DNA of 64,000 bases from Atopsyche davidsoni (taxonomy: Eukaryota; Arthropoda; Insecta; Trichoptera; Hydrobiosidae). The stretch lies in the NCBI GenBank assembly GCA_022113835.1, contig JAILWY010000014.1, positions 10,727,501 to 10,791,500 of the forward strand, in the 5' to 3' direction. This document shows positions 34,260-46,733 of the stretch, one piece after another (the first letter of the stretch is position 1; the number at the start of each line of letters is the position of its first letter). The position numbers and the translations under genes are program-made. The notes beneath the pieces were generated by a model, which saw only the letters and a program-made list of their open reading frames with translations, was not told the DNA's origin and ran no database searches.

Positions 34260-37200
34260 GCAACTCATTTTTGAGCATTACGGATTTGAGGATTTCTTCG
34301 AAAACGTATTTAGACTTCTTATTTGATTTATCTAACCAAGAAGAAATAATATACCTCGGCGTCTAGGCTCGTTTGTGTTTACATGTTTTTATTCAAAAAA
34401 ATAAATCAATCCCGAAATGAACTGTTATGAACATTTTCAGCATTACGCAGAAAGGATTATCTATAGCGTGATGTATCCGATTTTCTTGATTTAAGGCGAT
34501 ATTATCGTGTAATTATTACGATAATCCCAAAAAAATACCTCGAAATATTTTTCAGAAGTAATTAATCATATTACATATATTAATTTCAAATTACGAGTAT
34601 ATTATGAGTTTTTTTTACATTAATGACTTTTTTATGTCGTTAAGTTACAAAGATATGTAAGTCAGATTAATGTAATTTTCGCTACTTACATGCACATTTT
34701 TTATAAGTATAAGCGTTTTACTTTTAATGTAATCAAAATTATGCCTTCATTGATCAAATATATATTAAATATTTAATACAAGGTATTGTGATGCGTGGTT
34801 GAAAGCTATAATCAGTTAAACGTCTCAATTTATTTACTGCACAAATTTTACGGATCTTTATTATTTAATTTCCCCACTTGAAATAAAATTATTAATTGGT
34901 ATGAACAAAAAAAAAATTTACAAACCAGTTTTGGTGGAGACTAAATATTATATTTATTCCTTGCGTGTTTTGATTATCAATCACTTGAATCCCGACTGGT
35001 GATAAAGATTCCTCAAATACTTTTTTCTTATGGAGTTGAAGCATAATTAAGATACTTTTTTTATTTGTTTTATTTTATTAGTAGTTGTTGTTTCAATTTT
35101 CACACAAAAAAATCTCCTACGTGATCACAAATCTTTTAACAGAAAATTAATTTAACCACATCCGGGTTGTGTAAAGAAAAAAATACTGGCACCGGGAGTT
35201 GAACTCGTCCTTCGTACCGCAAGCCAAGTGCTGGGTGGGCAAGACCACTTAAAAACACATACAAAATTAATATATTTAAAAAAAAATGAAATCATTGCCA
35301 TTTCAGATCATTAATCGAATGGCGCAGCTCCAACATAAATGAAAATATTACATAAATGAAGTCACAATGTTGACTGCTTTGCCACAGCCCACGTTTGTAG
35401 ACAATGCGACTGGGGACCTGTGGGTATTTATACGCAGTTTATTATCAGGCAAGAATGTTTCACATCTCAAAATATATAAAAAATAAACATTAATAAAGTT
35501 GACTCATCTTTATTGCCGCTTTTTACGGCGCTGATACAATAGAAAATATACACAATGTCCTCCTCATTTGGAAAACGATGAAAAAATACTATTTTTCTTA
35601 AGATGTTTATTTTTTTTATATTTAAGTAGTTTTAATGATTATGTTATTATTTTAAAACTATTCGGTAACTAACGATGAATTAATAATATGCAAAAAAAGC
35701 ACACCGAGTAAGAAATTTCATTAATTTGAATGCCAATACAAATCATCTAAATTTTATCAGAAAAGTTTCTATCTCTCAAGCTCAAAAACTCAAAAGCGAG
35801 GATTTATACTTATTTGACTTTGATATTCTAAGTAAGCGATGTAATCATCATTCCAACGAATCAAATAACATTATATAAAAGTCCAGAAGACCGTGTGTTG
35901 CGATCAAAATGACGTAATATGTTTGTTATTTTCTACCCTTCTAGAATCCAGACATCTGAGCCGAGTACATGCAAAATGTACGTATGGATCCAGAATCCAA
36001 TATCCGCGGCCAAAGTAGGTTTCATAGTTACTTGTGACTCGTGACCTACACTGCGGCAGTCCCAGTATAAAACCGATGCAGTTTATGGCAAATATGCAGA
36101 AGTACTACTTTCACACTGCACCGAAAGCACATTAGATCAATTCAAACATCCCCTGTGACTCCAGATATGCAATGGGAATGACTGATGCAACCGTGTTTAT
36201 CTTTTAGTCACACGCAATTTTAATTCAAATAGCAGCATATATTTCTTAATATTGGACATGCATATATTGAATGTCAAGCTATCGTGTTTTCTTTAAAAAA
36301 ATATTAGCAATGCATAAACATGATTAAAGTACGGAATGCCTAAATGCGGAATGCACATTATAATAAACAAAAAAAAACCTTGGGTTCTATTCTTAATAAC
36401 GGTATGACTACAACGGAAAAAGTTTTACTGATTAATTATATTACATGATTACTATCGTGTCACGCAATATTTTTTTATTGTGCTTTCATAAAAATGGGAA
36501 TTGCGTTCATAAAGTCCCCTGTAATCGTTTGCAGGCATCGACCAACTCCGTTATAAAAAGTTTTATACGTCGCCGGTTTAATGCAATACGCGCACATCTG
36601 TCACACGAGCAATAAATTGATTATATGAATCCACATGTGAATTAAATCACATAAAATTTAATTTTTATAAAATAAGTGCTCACGCTTACTCGCACTCAAT
36701 GTTTAACTGATCTAAAGAAAGTTCAATCGGCAGAACATTCAATATTATTTGTTGATGTCAAATTATCATTCCGGCTTAAAAACTATTTACATTGATTACT
36801 TACTAACTATTTCATATATGATTTATGGGTCCATTGAGAAACTTTCTTGACCTTGTATTCTAAAATCTCGCTATATATGGGTTTGTATTATTTGATCCCG
36901 ATCTACTTGATCTAATACTATAAGATCCACTGTCGCAGATGATTTCGAGAGACTTTTGTGCATGAACATACAAAAGCGACGTTATGTCGACTAGAAATAA
37001 TAAGTGTGATGAAGATGATATATCAAAAGTCATATGATATTTAAAGTAACAAGCTTTGAAGTACATAGCGCGATATATCTTACCAGGTCAAGTAGTGTTC
37101 TGGCAAAGTTACAAAGAATATAATTATCTGAATCATTAAATTCGCTAGATGCGCTTAAATACATCATCAAACTTAAAATATCTCGAATGCGATATAAGTT

Positions 37201-38379
37201 TCAATTATACTCAAACGCAAACCGATATTATCTTAGGTATTGGGTACATTAAAATGCTTGCGGGCATGTTAAAATTCAGATTTCACTTTGAACCTGTAAA
37301 AACTACAAATGATTAATTTTGTCGTAACTCTGCGTGCGAGATGAGCACGTTGAGGTTTTTTATTATAATATGTACAGGAATTTTGATTTGTTCACCTATA
37401 CGGCATATAAACATAAAAACAAAAAAATAAATAATAAAAAGGGGATGATTGACGCCGTTTTTTTTATCAAGTCCTCCGTCGCTTTATCTTTATAACAATA
37501 GTTTATTTATAACCGGGTTTACGTGGGTAGTTAAGTCTTATTTTGTTTTCATCAGTAAGAACTAGAATGCTCGCATGATATATGTATGAATAACTTCTAA
37601 AGCTGTTTTTCGGTTGAATCATTCAAAAAGTAACAATAATATTTTTTACAATAATAATTGTTTATAAAGCTCTCAGTTCCCGCTAAATGAGAAAATCTTT
37701 TCCCGAACCAATGATTCATTAATACCAAGAATCCAGTAATAGACGTTAATAAAACATGACAATGTAGTCAAAACACTCCTACACCTTTTAAAAAGCACAC
37801 AATTAAGTCTCAAGTCTCATGGTATCATTTAAGAAAAATCACTGGCAGCCTACAAAAAGCAGCACAATCAGAAACAAATTAATTGAGTAGAAAAATATTT
37901 AAAGAAAAAACATGTACTTTCAAAATACAAAAAAACTTGTGTTTGCTCATAAGTCTCGAGGATTCAGAAGCCAACATGTTTTTTTTATATCGTGAGTGAC
38001 ACTATGAGCTGTAGATAATGGATGAATATAAAAAAAAATGCGCAAAACATTGATTATCTCTCCTATAGTATCACATTAAGATTTAAAATTTCTTTAATTC
38101 AAAATCATGTGTATGTGTTGAAGTAATTTTTAATATAATATTCACCGGTATTATATGATGGCAGTACTAAGAATTAAACAGAGAAATATGTGAATATGGC
38201 ATAAACGCAACTGTAAATTAAATATTATTAAAATTTTAATAGTTATTTCGCACAAGAACAAGAAAAGAGCTCGTTTGAAATTTTAATTATTCCGTTGGCA
38301 GTAATTTCAGCGCGCAACGCTTGTAGTATTTAAAGGGAAGATTTTTTGATGAAACTAATAACGGGGATCGCCCGCGGCG
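34260..38379. other. Gene-poor AT-rich DNA
   Basis: No supported gene. A tRNA-like SINE head lies at 35185-35251. GC-richer blocks near 35930-36180 and 36520-36610 (with TTTTATACGTCGCCGG) resemble conserved non-coding sequence. The open frame at 36860-37066 has no support. Confidence 0.5.
35185..35251 (-). repeat. tRNA-derived SINE head, probable
   Basis: On the - strand GAGTTCAACTCCC matches the polymerase III box B closely. A box-A-like TGGTCTTGCCC lies about 43 bases upstream, the spacing of a tRNA. Acceptor pairing is poor, so it is not a functional tRNA. SINE body and tail could not be delimited. Confidence 0.45.
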
Positions 38380-38493
38380 GCCGGGGGGGTCCGCGGGGGT
38401 GGGGGCGAGGGGGGCGAGGGGGGCGAGGGGGGCGAGTGGGGGTGAGTTGGGGCGAGTGGGGTGAGTGGGGTGAGTAGGGGCGAGCGGGGACGA
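38380..38493 (+). repeat. G-rich minisatellite (GGGGGGCGA-type units)
   Basis: About eleven units of 9-10 bases, first GGGGGGCGA, then GTGGGGTGA/GTTGGGGCGA variants, follow a GGCGGCCGGGGGGG core. Runs of four to six G recur every 9-10 bases, so G-quadruplex formation is expected on the + strand. Pro/Ala-rich open frames on the - strand here are products of the repeat, not genes. Confidence 0.9.
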
Positions 38494-41400
38494 GCCAGCG
38501 AAATCCAAAAGAAACAAAGGAATTCAAATTATCTCACTTTGTACCAACAAAAAAAAATACTGAAGGTAAGAATTTAATAGAATTTAAGTGTAATTTTCAG
38601 AGGTGCGTATGAAATACACGTAAGAAATTTTTTTGTGTTAAAATTTTGGGAAATGTTATAAGCTCCGTTTTTCACTAAAAAAAATACTTTATGAAATTAC
38701 GCTATTTTGAATTCAATATAATTAATCACGTCATTAATTCCCTTAAAATTTTATAGCCGCAGTTTTAGTCTGATCTCTGAACGCATTGATACAGCCCATG
38801 TGATATTAACGACAGTATTCATGTCATACGGAATTCAGTTTTATTACTCCTTTTGGTGGTTTATCAGGTTTAAATAATCGGGCGCTAATACGTCTGTATT
38901 CATCTCGAACGATCCGTTAGCAATTGAGGTTCACAAGTTTTATGAAATAACGCTACAATCGGTGATCTAAAGTATATTCACGAAACTGCCGAGAAAGAGA
39001 AAGGCTATAAAAGACTTTTCTCATTAGGATACAACGACCTGGTTATTTTACTGTTCATTCCAAACTTGTTGGAGGTAGAATAACCGAATTTTTAACGACA
39101 ATTGTTATACGACAAAAAAAGCGACCGGCAGATTCACATATCTAATATTATACATATTCAAATTGATCTTGTTATTTTTGTTTAATTGTAACAAGTGATA
39201 TGTTATTTATACAGATAAAGCGCAATCACTCACCAAAAATGGCCGTCTCCGTCCAAATCTGAAAACTTCATTTTATGACGTTTGGAAACAACACTTCATT
39301 TGATGTATGCTTGTTTTTTGTCTTACGCTGATGTCGTATCACTAGATCAACGCGAACTACATTTAGATATTAAACATTACATACTTTTTAGAGAAAAGTA
39401 ACTAAGACTGTTACTATAACGTCACTATCGATGAGCAACCACGCATGCACTGAGTCGTCTACGAGTAAAAAGGCGCATATTTTTCGCTCAACAGTAATGG
39501 TGACAATAACCACAATAATTTGTGAACAAATAAATGCGGTAGGTGTAACAAATCCAATGACGGAGCCTCATCGACACTGGCCTATATAAATTATAATATT
39601 TTTTAATAAATTAAAATGATATCACATATCACCCGAGACTCACAGACTTGAAAACGATAGATGTGAATATTTAATTTTAATCTATTAGTTTTCATTATGT
39701 AAAGTGGTTGAAAAACTATCCACTCAAGAAATAACTTCGAAGTACTCGTCTTCTTTTAATCACAGGTATTCCTTCAGCAATTTTTTCAGGTGGAAGCTTT
39801 ATTCGTTTCAGAAATGGTGAGGCGTCGCGACGCCTGAACACCAATACAATCTCGTTATACGGCAAAAAGAAAAAAAAATACGTGTTGCTTTATCTGGTAC
39901 GTACTTAGTTAATTTTTTATGAGATATTTCTAAACAATTTTTAATAAACAAGTTAAAGACCTTGATGCTTAAAAAAAACATAGTATTTATTGGCCATTAA
40001 TAGATGTTTTTTATTTGTTTCAATTTCGAGTAAAAATTTTAATTAGATATCGGTTGACGAGTCGTTATATTGTTTCCGTTGAATATTTAGGGAGTAATAA
40101 ATTGAATTAATATATATTTTTACTTGATCGTCTGTCATCAACATCATTATATTTATTTTGTTCATTATTTTATAAAACAATTGTGAGTATCGTAATGGCA
40201 TAAAGAATATGCGTTTTGCAAATCTGGCATTATTTCTAAATAAATTAAAGTGTGCACTTACTGTAATATGAAGCAAATTATTTTATTATCTCTGGATTAA
40301 TTTTATTGATACAAAATAAAATCTTAAAGGAATATCCGTGAACGTCGAAAAGTTTTTCTTGATTAGACTCTCTCAACTCTTCATTACTATAAGTGTATTT
40401 GCCAGGTAAGCAAGTAAATTGTACCTTTTCAAACCAGAAACTTAATTTACTCAATTCCCTCTATTACTTCATACAATTTTTTTAGCTAAAATCCAATACT
40501 TTATTATTTTATCACTAGTTTAAGATTATGATAACAAACTTTAGGTACAATTTAACTTTAGAAAGCTGCTTTACCTGTTTCTGATAATTTATCGTTTGCC
40601 TATATTTTGTACATATTAAAGTAAACGTTTTTGAAGACTTGTGTTTTTAAAAAGCTAACTTGTCCTGAAAATGTTTTATTGAAATGCGCATTCAACATAC
40701 GTACAAAAAAAATCATCAACAAAGGTTTATTGATCGTAAAAGTAATACATATTAACCACAGACAGAAATTTATTAATCAAAAAATTATATTTGTTTTTAC
40801 AAATACTGAACTGGTATTATATTAATGAATTTTATTTATTTGATAATTTAAAATTAAAAATACATCATATTTACGTTTACTTAGGTATTGGGAATTTTTT
40901 AACTTTATTATGCAAGACGTTTTATCAATTTATAAATCAAACCAGATTCAAGATAATTACAAAATTTATGTTATACCATTAGCAACCCAAGTTATTTACT
41001 ATCAGTAAGGAAGTTTTAAATGCTGTTTTATTTTCTTGTCTTTAGTTTTATCTATTTTTCAAACAAGTCGTCTTAAACCATCAGAAGCGCCTTTAACTAT
41101 TTATTTATTTTAAAGCAACAAAGGCTTTGTGGTGCAGAATTTTATCGTGAGAGAAATTTTTAAAGCACTTGCTTGTCGTGGAATTTCTTTCAACTACGAG
41201 AACTCACACCCTTCATCCCAATATTATCGTTAAAAATAGTGTTGTTCCAAATTGTTTTTATCTTTTGATGCTACTGGTTTCGACAACATGCTTGGTTGGC
41301 ATCTTTAGGTAGAATAAAGATTCTGAAACTATTTACAATTTTACAGAAATAATTTAATTAGCCAGTGAGTTTAATTATCGTGACTAATCTATAGTTCTTT

Positions 41401-42350
41401 ACAATAACAATTTACAACGTTTATATATGAATGCAAATGAATTTATATATGAAAACAAGTTTGAGTCACACTAAAAGTTTTTATACTAAAATATTATAAT
41501 GGATCCCACTAAGTACTTTGTCAAAAATATAAAATACCTATCACCCTCTCATTTCTACACTTAGTTGTATATAATAAATATTTTATTACGCATTACAAAT
41601 AGGAATACGATTTACCACGTGGCTAGGAGATTCATAAAAAAAAATGTAGGAAACACTTTCGCCTAAAAATAACGCGCTCGTTAAAATATTATGTTTTCGA
41701 ATTTTCTACTCTCATTAACTGTTGTTTGTTGAGATTTTAATTACCCCAAGGATTTAAATGGAGGAAAACCCTCTGAATTTTTTTTCATCTGATTTACCTA
41801 TATAAAGTAAGGCATTTGCTAAGCAAGTAAATTTGGACTCACGTGAAAGAAGCAGCTCAATTTTTTGCCTCTACTTTTTCGTACTTCTCGACTAAGCAAT
41901 CAAAAACAATTCTTACTCCTTTAAATGTTTATATCATTACACTACTTTAAAATTATGCGTATCCTTTCTTTGCCAGAACATTAAGATTCAAGCACCTATT
42001 TAAAGGGTTTTTTTAAGATTTCAGGGCGCTCCAGATGGAATAAAACCTGCTTTGAGGCGTGGTTCTGTTGGTTTCACGCTTTTTTAAGGAAGAAAGAACA
42101 CCTTGACAGTAATCATAACATTAAACGCGATTTCAATATCAACCCATACAACCGAAAAAATACGTATTTTCATTTGGTTTGATTTCGTTTTCTCAAGGTC
42201 AACCGCACTGCAAACGAAGCTGCGAGTAGACTAGATATTACAGTATAAGCATATTTTAACAGCTAGTGCGTACTTTGTACCGTGCAGCATTAAACTACTG
42301 TGAATTATTAAAAGCGAACGCAGATTAATGGCGAATAGCTTTCCCTTTCC
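38494..42350. other. Gene-poor AT-rich DNA
   Basis: No supported gene. It includes a 16-bp GC palindrome at 39820-39835 and GC-richer blocks near 38860-38950. A hairpin-like GATGC...GGTTTCGAC...GCATC motif near 41267-41303 resembles part of the foldback element at 48.3 kb. Confidence 0.45.
39820..39835. other. Perfect 16-bp GC palindrome
   Basis: AGGCGTCGCGACGCCT reads identically on both strands and lies in A/T-rich surroundings. It could be a dimeric protein binding site or a repeat relic. Confidence 0.8.
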
Positions 42351-42354
42351 CCTG

Positions 42355-42970
42355 GTTTAGCCCCGCCGAGATGGCTCTCTGAATCTTTAATCTTGACCGC
42401 GAAAAGATTGGTGCCTCGGCATGCTCGCTCCGACCACTAGAGCTGCTAATCTCACCCCGGCGTCGAGGGTTGGCCGTAGTGATGGCCGTAATCGAATCAC
42501 TAATTCATCGTGTCAATTTAATAATTCATGGAAAAAAGCTGATTACGGATTCATTCAGTTAAGAAGTGAGGTTTTAACGTATATTAAAATAATAATTTGG
42601 CTGTCTCTTTTTTTGCAAAAGTTTGATTGAATCCGATGTGTTTTTATAATAAGTCGATTATAATCGAATATTCGATTACACGTGTCTGATTGTGCTCATC
42701 ATCGGTATCAAGTTTTTAAAATGAGTGTATTACAGCGAACTATCAATTGTGTCTATTGATATCGAATATTCGATTACACGTGTCTGGTTATGCCCATCAT
42801 TGGCCCTGGCCTTGCGAAGGAAATACTTCTGGCTGAATTGTTAATGAAGTCAGATGGAATTGAAAAAGAACAAGTCGCCTTCGGACTACCGCGGCTGCCA
42901 TCGTTAATTGGCCCCCAGGCGGCGCCAGGAAAAACAGACTTGCTAATTGAGACTTTCCTGTCTTAATTGG
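42355..42970. promoter_or_regulatory. Candidate regulatory block with duplicated palindrome/E-box module
   Basis: GC-richer sequence at 42355-42530 and 42790-42965 surrounds two copies (42661-42705 and 42760-42803) of a module with ATCGAATATTCGATTA followed by ACACGTGTCTG. Homeodomain-like TAATTG sites recur at 42903-42965. Composition, palindromes and clustering suggest an enhancer, but no test of conservation was possible. Confidence 0.4.
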
Positions 42971-43255
42971 ATACTACTGTGGAAATGCACTACTGAAAAA
43001 TAAAAGTTTCAAAAATGAGCTGAGAAAATTCTTATACTAGTATTTCAATACTTGGAGTATTTCTCTCATATAAAATCATGAATCACTTCGGTAAAGACGC
43101 ACGGAATGGAATATCAAAACAATCTTCTTACGGGACATCACAACCGACAACCGACCGAGTGAACCAATAGTTTTTTCAACAAAACTATAAAAAAACCATA
43201 ACAGTCGGACGACAGTAATCGTTTCTTAGTTGTGATTTTCCGTGTGAAGACTGCA

Positions 43256-43580
43256 TTATTATTCCTAATATGATTAGGCACATTAATTCATACATAGAAG
43301 ATGATTTAAAGAAACTCTCAAAAAAATATCATCGTGATTTGTGTGGAATTTGAACCCACATCCCCTGGCTTACATGGCCGGTGTACCAACCCTTGTACTA
43401 ACGAATCACTTCCGTTTATCGAGAATTTTTAACAATCATACTCTACATATGAATCAATGTGCCCAGGCCAACCAATATTTAGTGATTTGAAAGCACTGGA
43501 CTTTTTGAACAAATTAACAAGTGAAGCGATTTTAGTCCCTAATGTGCTAACTAATGTGCCTAATCATATTAGAAATAATT
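43256..43580. mobile_element. Non-autonomous TIR element carrying a tRNA-like segment, copy 2
   Basis: The end CTAATATGATTAGGCACATTA returns exactly inverted at 43553-43573. The interior matches copy 1 (15614-15940) across the tRNA-like segment and the flanking TTATCGAGAATTTTTAACAA block, then diverges. Unlike copy 1 it lacks the long inverted arm, so the two copies differ in architecture. Confidence 0.8.
43334..43409 (-). other. tRNA-like 76-nt cloverleaf, copy 2
   Basis: Same 76-base segment as in copy 1. The anticodon-type stem changes from CCGGT/ACCAG to CCGGC/GCCAG, replacing a T-A pair by C-G. The T-arm has one G-T wobble and the D-type loop one change. Box B (GGGTTCAAATTCC) remains. 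Changes that preserve pairing fit an inherited tRNA-like fold, though two copies are thin evidence. Confidence 0.6.
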
Positions 43581-44100
43581 AGTAGTAATAAATACGCATC
43601 TGATTGACGTCCAATCCAAAAAATAAGACATACGCATTAATATTCCATATTTTATTATTATTTCTGTAATTAAACAAAAACTTCAATATACTCATTAGTC
43701 TTGTCTTCTCAGACAGCGTTTTCTATCCGATGTTTTAAGCATTATTTACTTATAAACGCAATATATATTAATTTATTAAAATGCAATACAAGTTTTACCT
43801 AGTAGAAAGTGATAAAGCAAAGCGAACTTGCATTAATGACGTCCACCAAGAGATAAAACACTCAGTGTTGTTGCCTCTTTAGAGTATGCTAAAATTCAAA
43901 TTAGTCTGCCATCTTGCACGCGCGTTAATGACGTCACAAAGAACTAGTGTTTACCTGTTAAATTTTCTGGCCAAAGCATCCAATATGTGAGAGTGCACTG
44001 TAATTATGTAAGGCAGTAATGCAGGGAGCGACCTGCAAGCCTAGAGGCGCCGTCTCCTGCAGAGCCACGTCGGTGCACTTTGTTTCAATTTAATTCAATT

Positions 44101-45327
44101 ATGAAAAGACTCCTTAAACAAGGTTAGGACCGACCGAAATTTCAGGTGAGCTTATTTTTAAACACCCTGTGACCTCTGTGTTCAAAAATCCACGACGTAT
44201 GGAAAAAAAATGACTAATTTCTGATTCTGAACCAAATTGATATCATAGCACTATCGCTTAATCTTGTAAATATAATACTTTTATCAACGCATAAACATTA
44301 GGCAAAGCCTATGAAAAAAAAAAATATTTTTCAATAATAATGTAATATTACAACTAAAAACATTACTGAAAACAATACATGTTATATAAAGTGTACGCAT
44401 TGGTTTATTAGTATATTTTTTTAAAATCTAAATGATTTCAATAGCATCAAGTAAGACGAGAAAAATGGTATAAATATATTAGTCTGCTTCACTCACTTTT
44501 AATTAAAATATTTGCGATCGCCGTAATACATGTTTTTTTTTTATGAAATGTTCATATATCTTAGAATAAATCTCTTAAAAAGCCCAAATATGAAAAATAT
44601 TTTTTTATGATGAAAATATATATAAAATATTAATTTATTGTCAGCTTTCAATCAATCAATATAATATTATATATGATACAGACATTAAATTAAATATAAG
44701 ACAATTCGAAACAATGAGTTAGGTAGTTAATTGTAACAGTAAATTTTAAGACATTTGCTAAAATTAGAGTGTTTTTTTTAATATTAAACGCTTAGTATGA
44801 AATAAAAATATGCTTACATCATGTATGAAAATATTATAACCGACTTGTTTTCTAATAATTGCCTAGTAATATTTGGTCAAAACTTGGTAATTGGCACTTT
44901 TTTATGATATCTATAAACATCCCCGGGAATAGTGAAATACATAAAATCAAAAAATATATTTTCGTGTATTTACAATGGTCTCTCAGTATCTGAAATATGT
45001 CACGTTCAACAGGTGTTATTTATACCTGTGCAAATTTAAATGGATTTGTTTTTCATAACTGTAACATGTTTCCAAGGAGCCTGCAAAAGATTGAGGGATA
45101 AACAGATTACAGGGACTTTTATAAGAAAATTCAATACCCTCTTCTTGTCCTTTTTTGAGGAAGCCTACTTACCCCCAGTTACCTCATTTCTGCGTCCCCA
45201 ATCCGAGGATAATTTATCGGTGCGGCGGAAATCTATTTCTGTTGTAAAAAAATCTGACTTATACAGGGTGGTGCAGCTTGTGGAATCTAAATCAGTGATA
45301 ACAATTGTTGAGTCATATTTTAAGTAA
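44101..45327 (+). CDS. Unidentified small protein, two start models
   Basis: The final exon is clear coding-type sequence (ACKRLRDKQITGTFIRKFNT to VITIVESYFK, TAA at 45325). In model 1, ATG at 44101 gives MKRLLKQ plus one base to a donor AAG|GTTAGG, spliced to the acceptor at 45076, for about 90 residues. In model 2, translation starts at ATG 45040 in the same frame (MDLFFITVTCFQG-), giving 95 residues with a short hydrophobic start. A strong donor at 44148 (TTTCAG|GTGAGC) would suit a non-coding leader for model 2. Several basic pairs are present. No family is recognised. Confidence 0.45.
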
Positions 45328-45357
45328 CATATTTGTTGTGTTTTACTTTTGTTTGTT

Positions 45358-45363
45358 AATAAA
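45358..45363 (+). promoter_or_regulatory. Polyadenylation signal
   Basis: AATAAA lies 31 bases after the stop codon of the small unidentified gene, well placed for 3' end formation. The mariner element begins about 85 bases further on. Confidence 0.55.
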
Positions 45364-45448
45364 GTTTATAGTAGTCATTACATCATTATAAATAATTGCC
45401 CAATAGCTCAGTTGCAAAAGAAATGAAATTAATTTTATTGATAAAGTA

Positions 45449-46731
45449 CGAGGGCGGTCCGATAAGTACTTAGCCTCACCGCCCGATGGTGCTAGTATCG
45501 CAAGAGAGATTTACTATCGTGTAGTATATTCTTGTAGACGGCTACTGTCAAAATTTCAGCCGAATCGGACTCGTAGTTTTGTTTTGACCGCGTGTGGAAG
45601 CGAACGTGTACGCGTATTTTAGAAAAATGGAAAAAGAGCAATATCGGTCGGTGATTCGATTCTTGTTTTTGGAAGGGAAATCGCGCAGCGAAATCAAAGA
45701 GCGCTTGGATGCTGTGTACGGTGACTCTTCTCCTTTGGTCAAAAATTGGTTTAACGAGTTTCAACGTGGTCGCACGTCGGTTTTTGATGAGTCACGCCTA
45801 GGTGCCTCGAAAATGGCTACCACGGAGGATAACGTGACAAAAATCCACGATCTCGTATTGGCAGGCCGCCGATTGAAAGTGCGCGAGATAGCTGAAACAG
45901 TAGGCATCTCAAAAGACCGCGTGGGTCATATCCTGCATGAAATTTTGGGCATGAGAAAGCTGTCGGCGCGAAGGGTGCCGTGTTTGCTCACTCCGGACAA
46001 CAAGCGCAACCGTGACACCACTTCGGAGCAGTGTTTGACGCTGTTTAATCGCAATCCGAAAGATTTTCTGTGTCGTTTCGTGACCTTTGACGAAACATGG
46101 ATCTACTGGTACACACTAGAGACCAAGGAACAGTCAAAACAGTGGACTTCACCCGGCGAACGTGCTCCGAAGAAGGCGAAGACTGTCCTATCGGCCGGAA
46201 AGGTGATGGCCACCGTTTTCTGGGATTCACAAAGTGTGATCTACATTGACTACCTGGAGAAGAGCAAAACGATCACAGGGCTCTACTATGCCGAATTATT
46301 GGGCCGATTCGACGCCGAATTGCAGAAAAAACAGCCCCATTTGGCGAAAAACAAAGTGCTCTTCCACCATAACAACGCACCGGCTCACACCTCCGCCGTC
46401 GCCACGGCCAAATTAGTCGAATTGCATTACGAACTGCTCCCCCATCTACCGTATTCTCCAGATTTGGCCCCGTGCGATTATTTTTTGTTTCCAAACTTGA
46501 AGAAGTCACTCGCCGGGTAGAACTTCAAGTCGAATGAAGAGGTCATCGCCGCCACGGAGGCCTACTTTGCAGACCTCGAGAAAACGTATTTTTCAGATGG
46601 GTTAAAGAAGTTGGAGCATCGCTGGGTCAAGTGTATCGAGCTAAAAGTAGATTATTTTGAGAAATCAATCCCCACTTTTCCAAAATTTTCGTTTTTCTTT
46701 TGTAGGCTAAGTATTTATCGGACCGCCCTCG
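45449..46731 (+). mobile_element. mariner element (full length, D,D34D type)
   Basis: Inverted ends CGAGGGCGGTCCGATAA(G/A)TA are flanked by the TA target duplication at 45447-45448 and 46732-46733. Length 1283 bp is normal for mariner. It contains one intronless transposase reading frame on the + strand. The ends match nearly perfectly (one difference in about 27 bases), so insertion is fairly recent, yet the transposase is inactive. Confidence 0.95.
45627..46520 (+). pseudogene. mariner transposase, inactivated
   Basis: The ATG at 45627 follows the usual leader; starting earlier uses only non-ATG codons. Residues 1-110 carry paired helix-turn-helix motifs (GKSRSEIKERL; LKVREIAETVGISKDRVGH). 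The catalytic region has FDETW (Asp155) and YSPDLAPCDYF (Asp284), but the second catalytic Asp is Asn (residue 249 in HHNNAPAH), exactly 34 residues before Asp284. The WVPxLL motif is RVPCLL. A TAG at codon 298 cuts off the last 45-50 residues, which remain readable downstream. Catalysis requires all three acidic residues, so this copy cannot transpose itself. Confidence 0.9.
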
Positions 46732-46733
46732 TA

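Noticed and set aside
38287..38527. Pro-rich open frames on the - strand
   Set aside because: Translation of the G-tract minisatellite, with no independent coding evidence.
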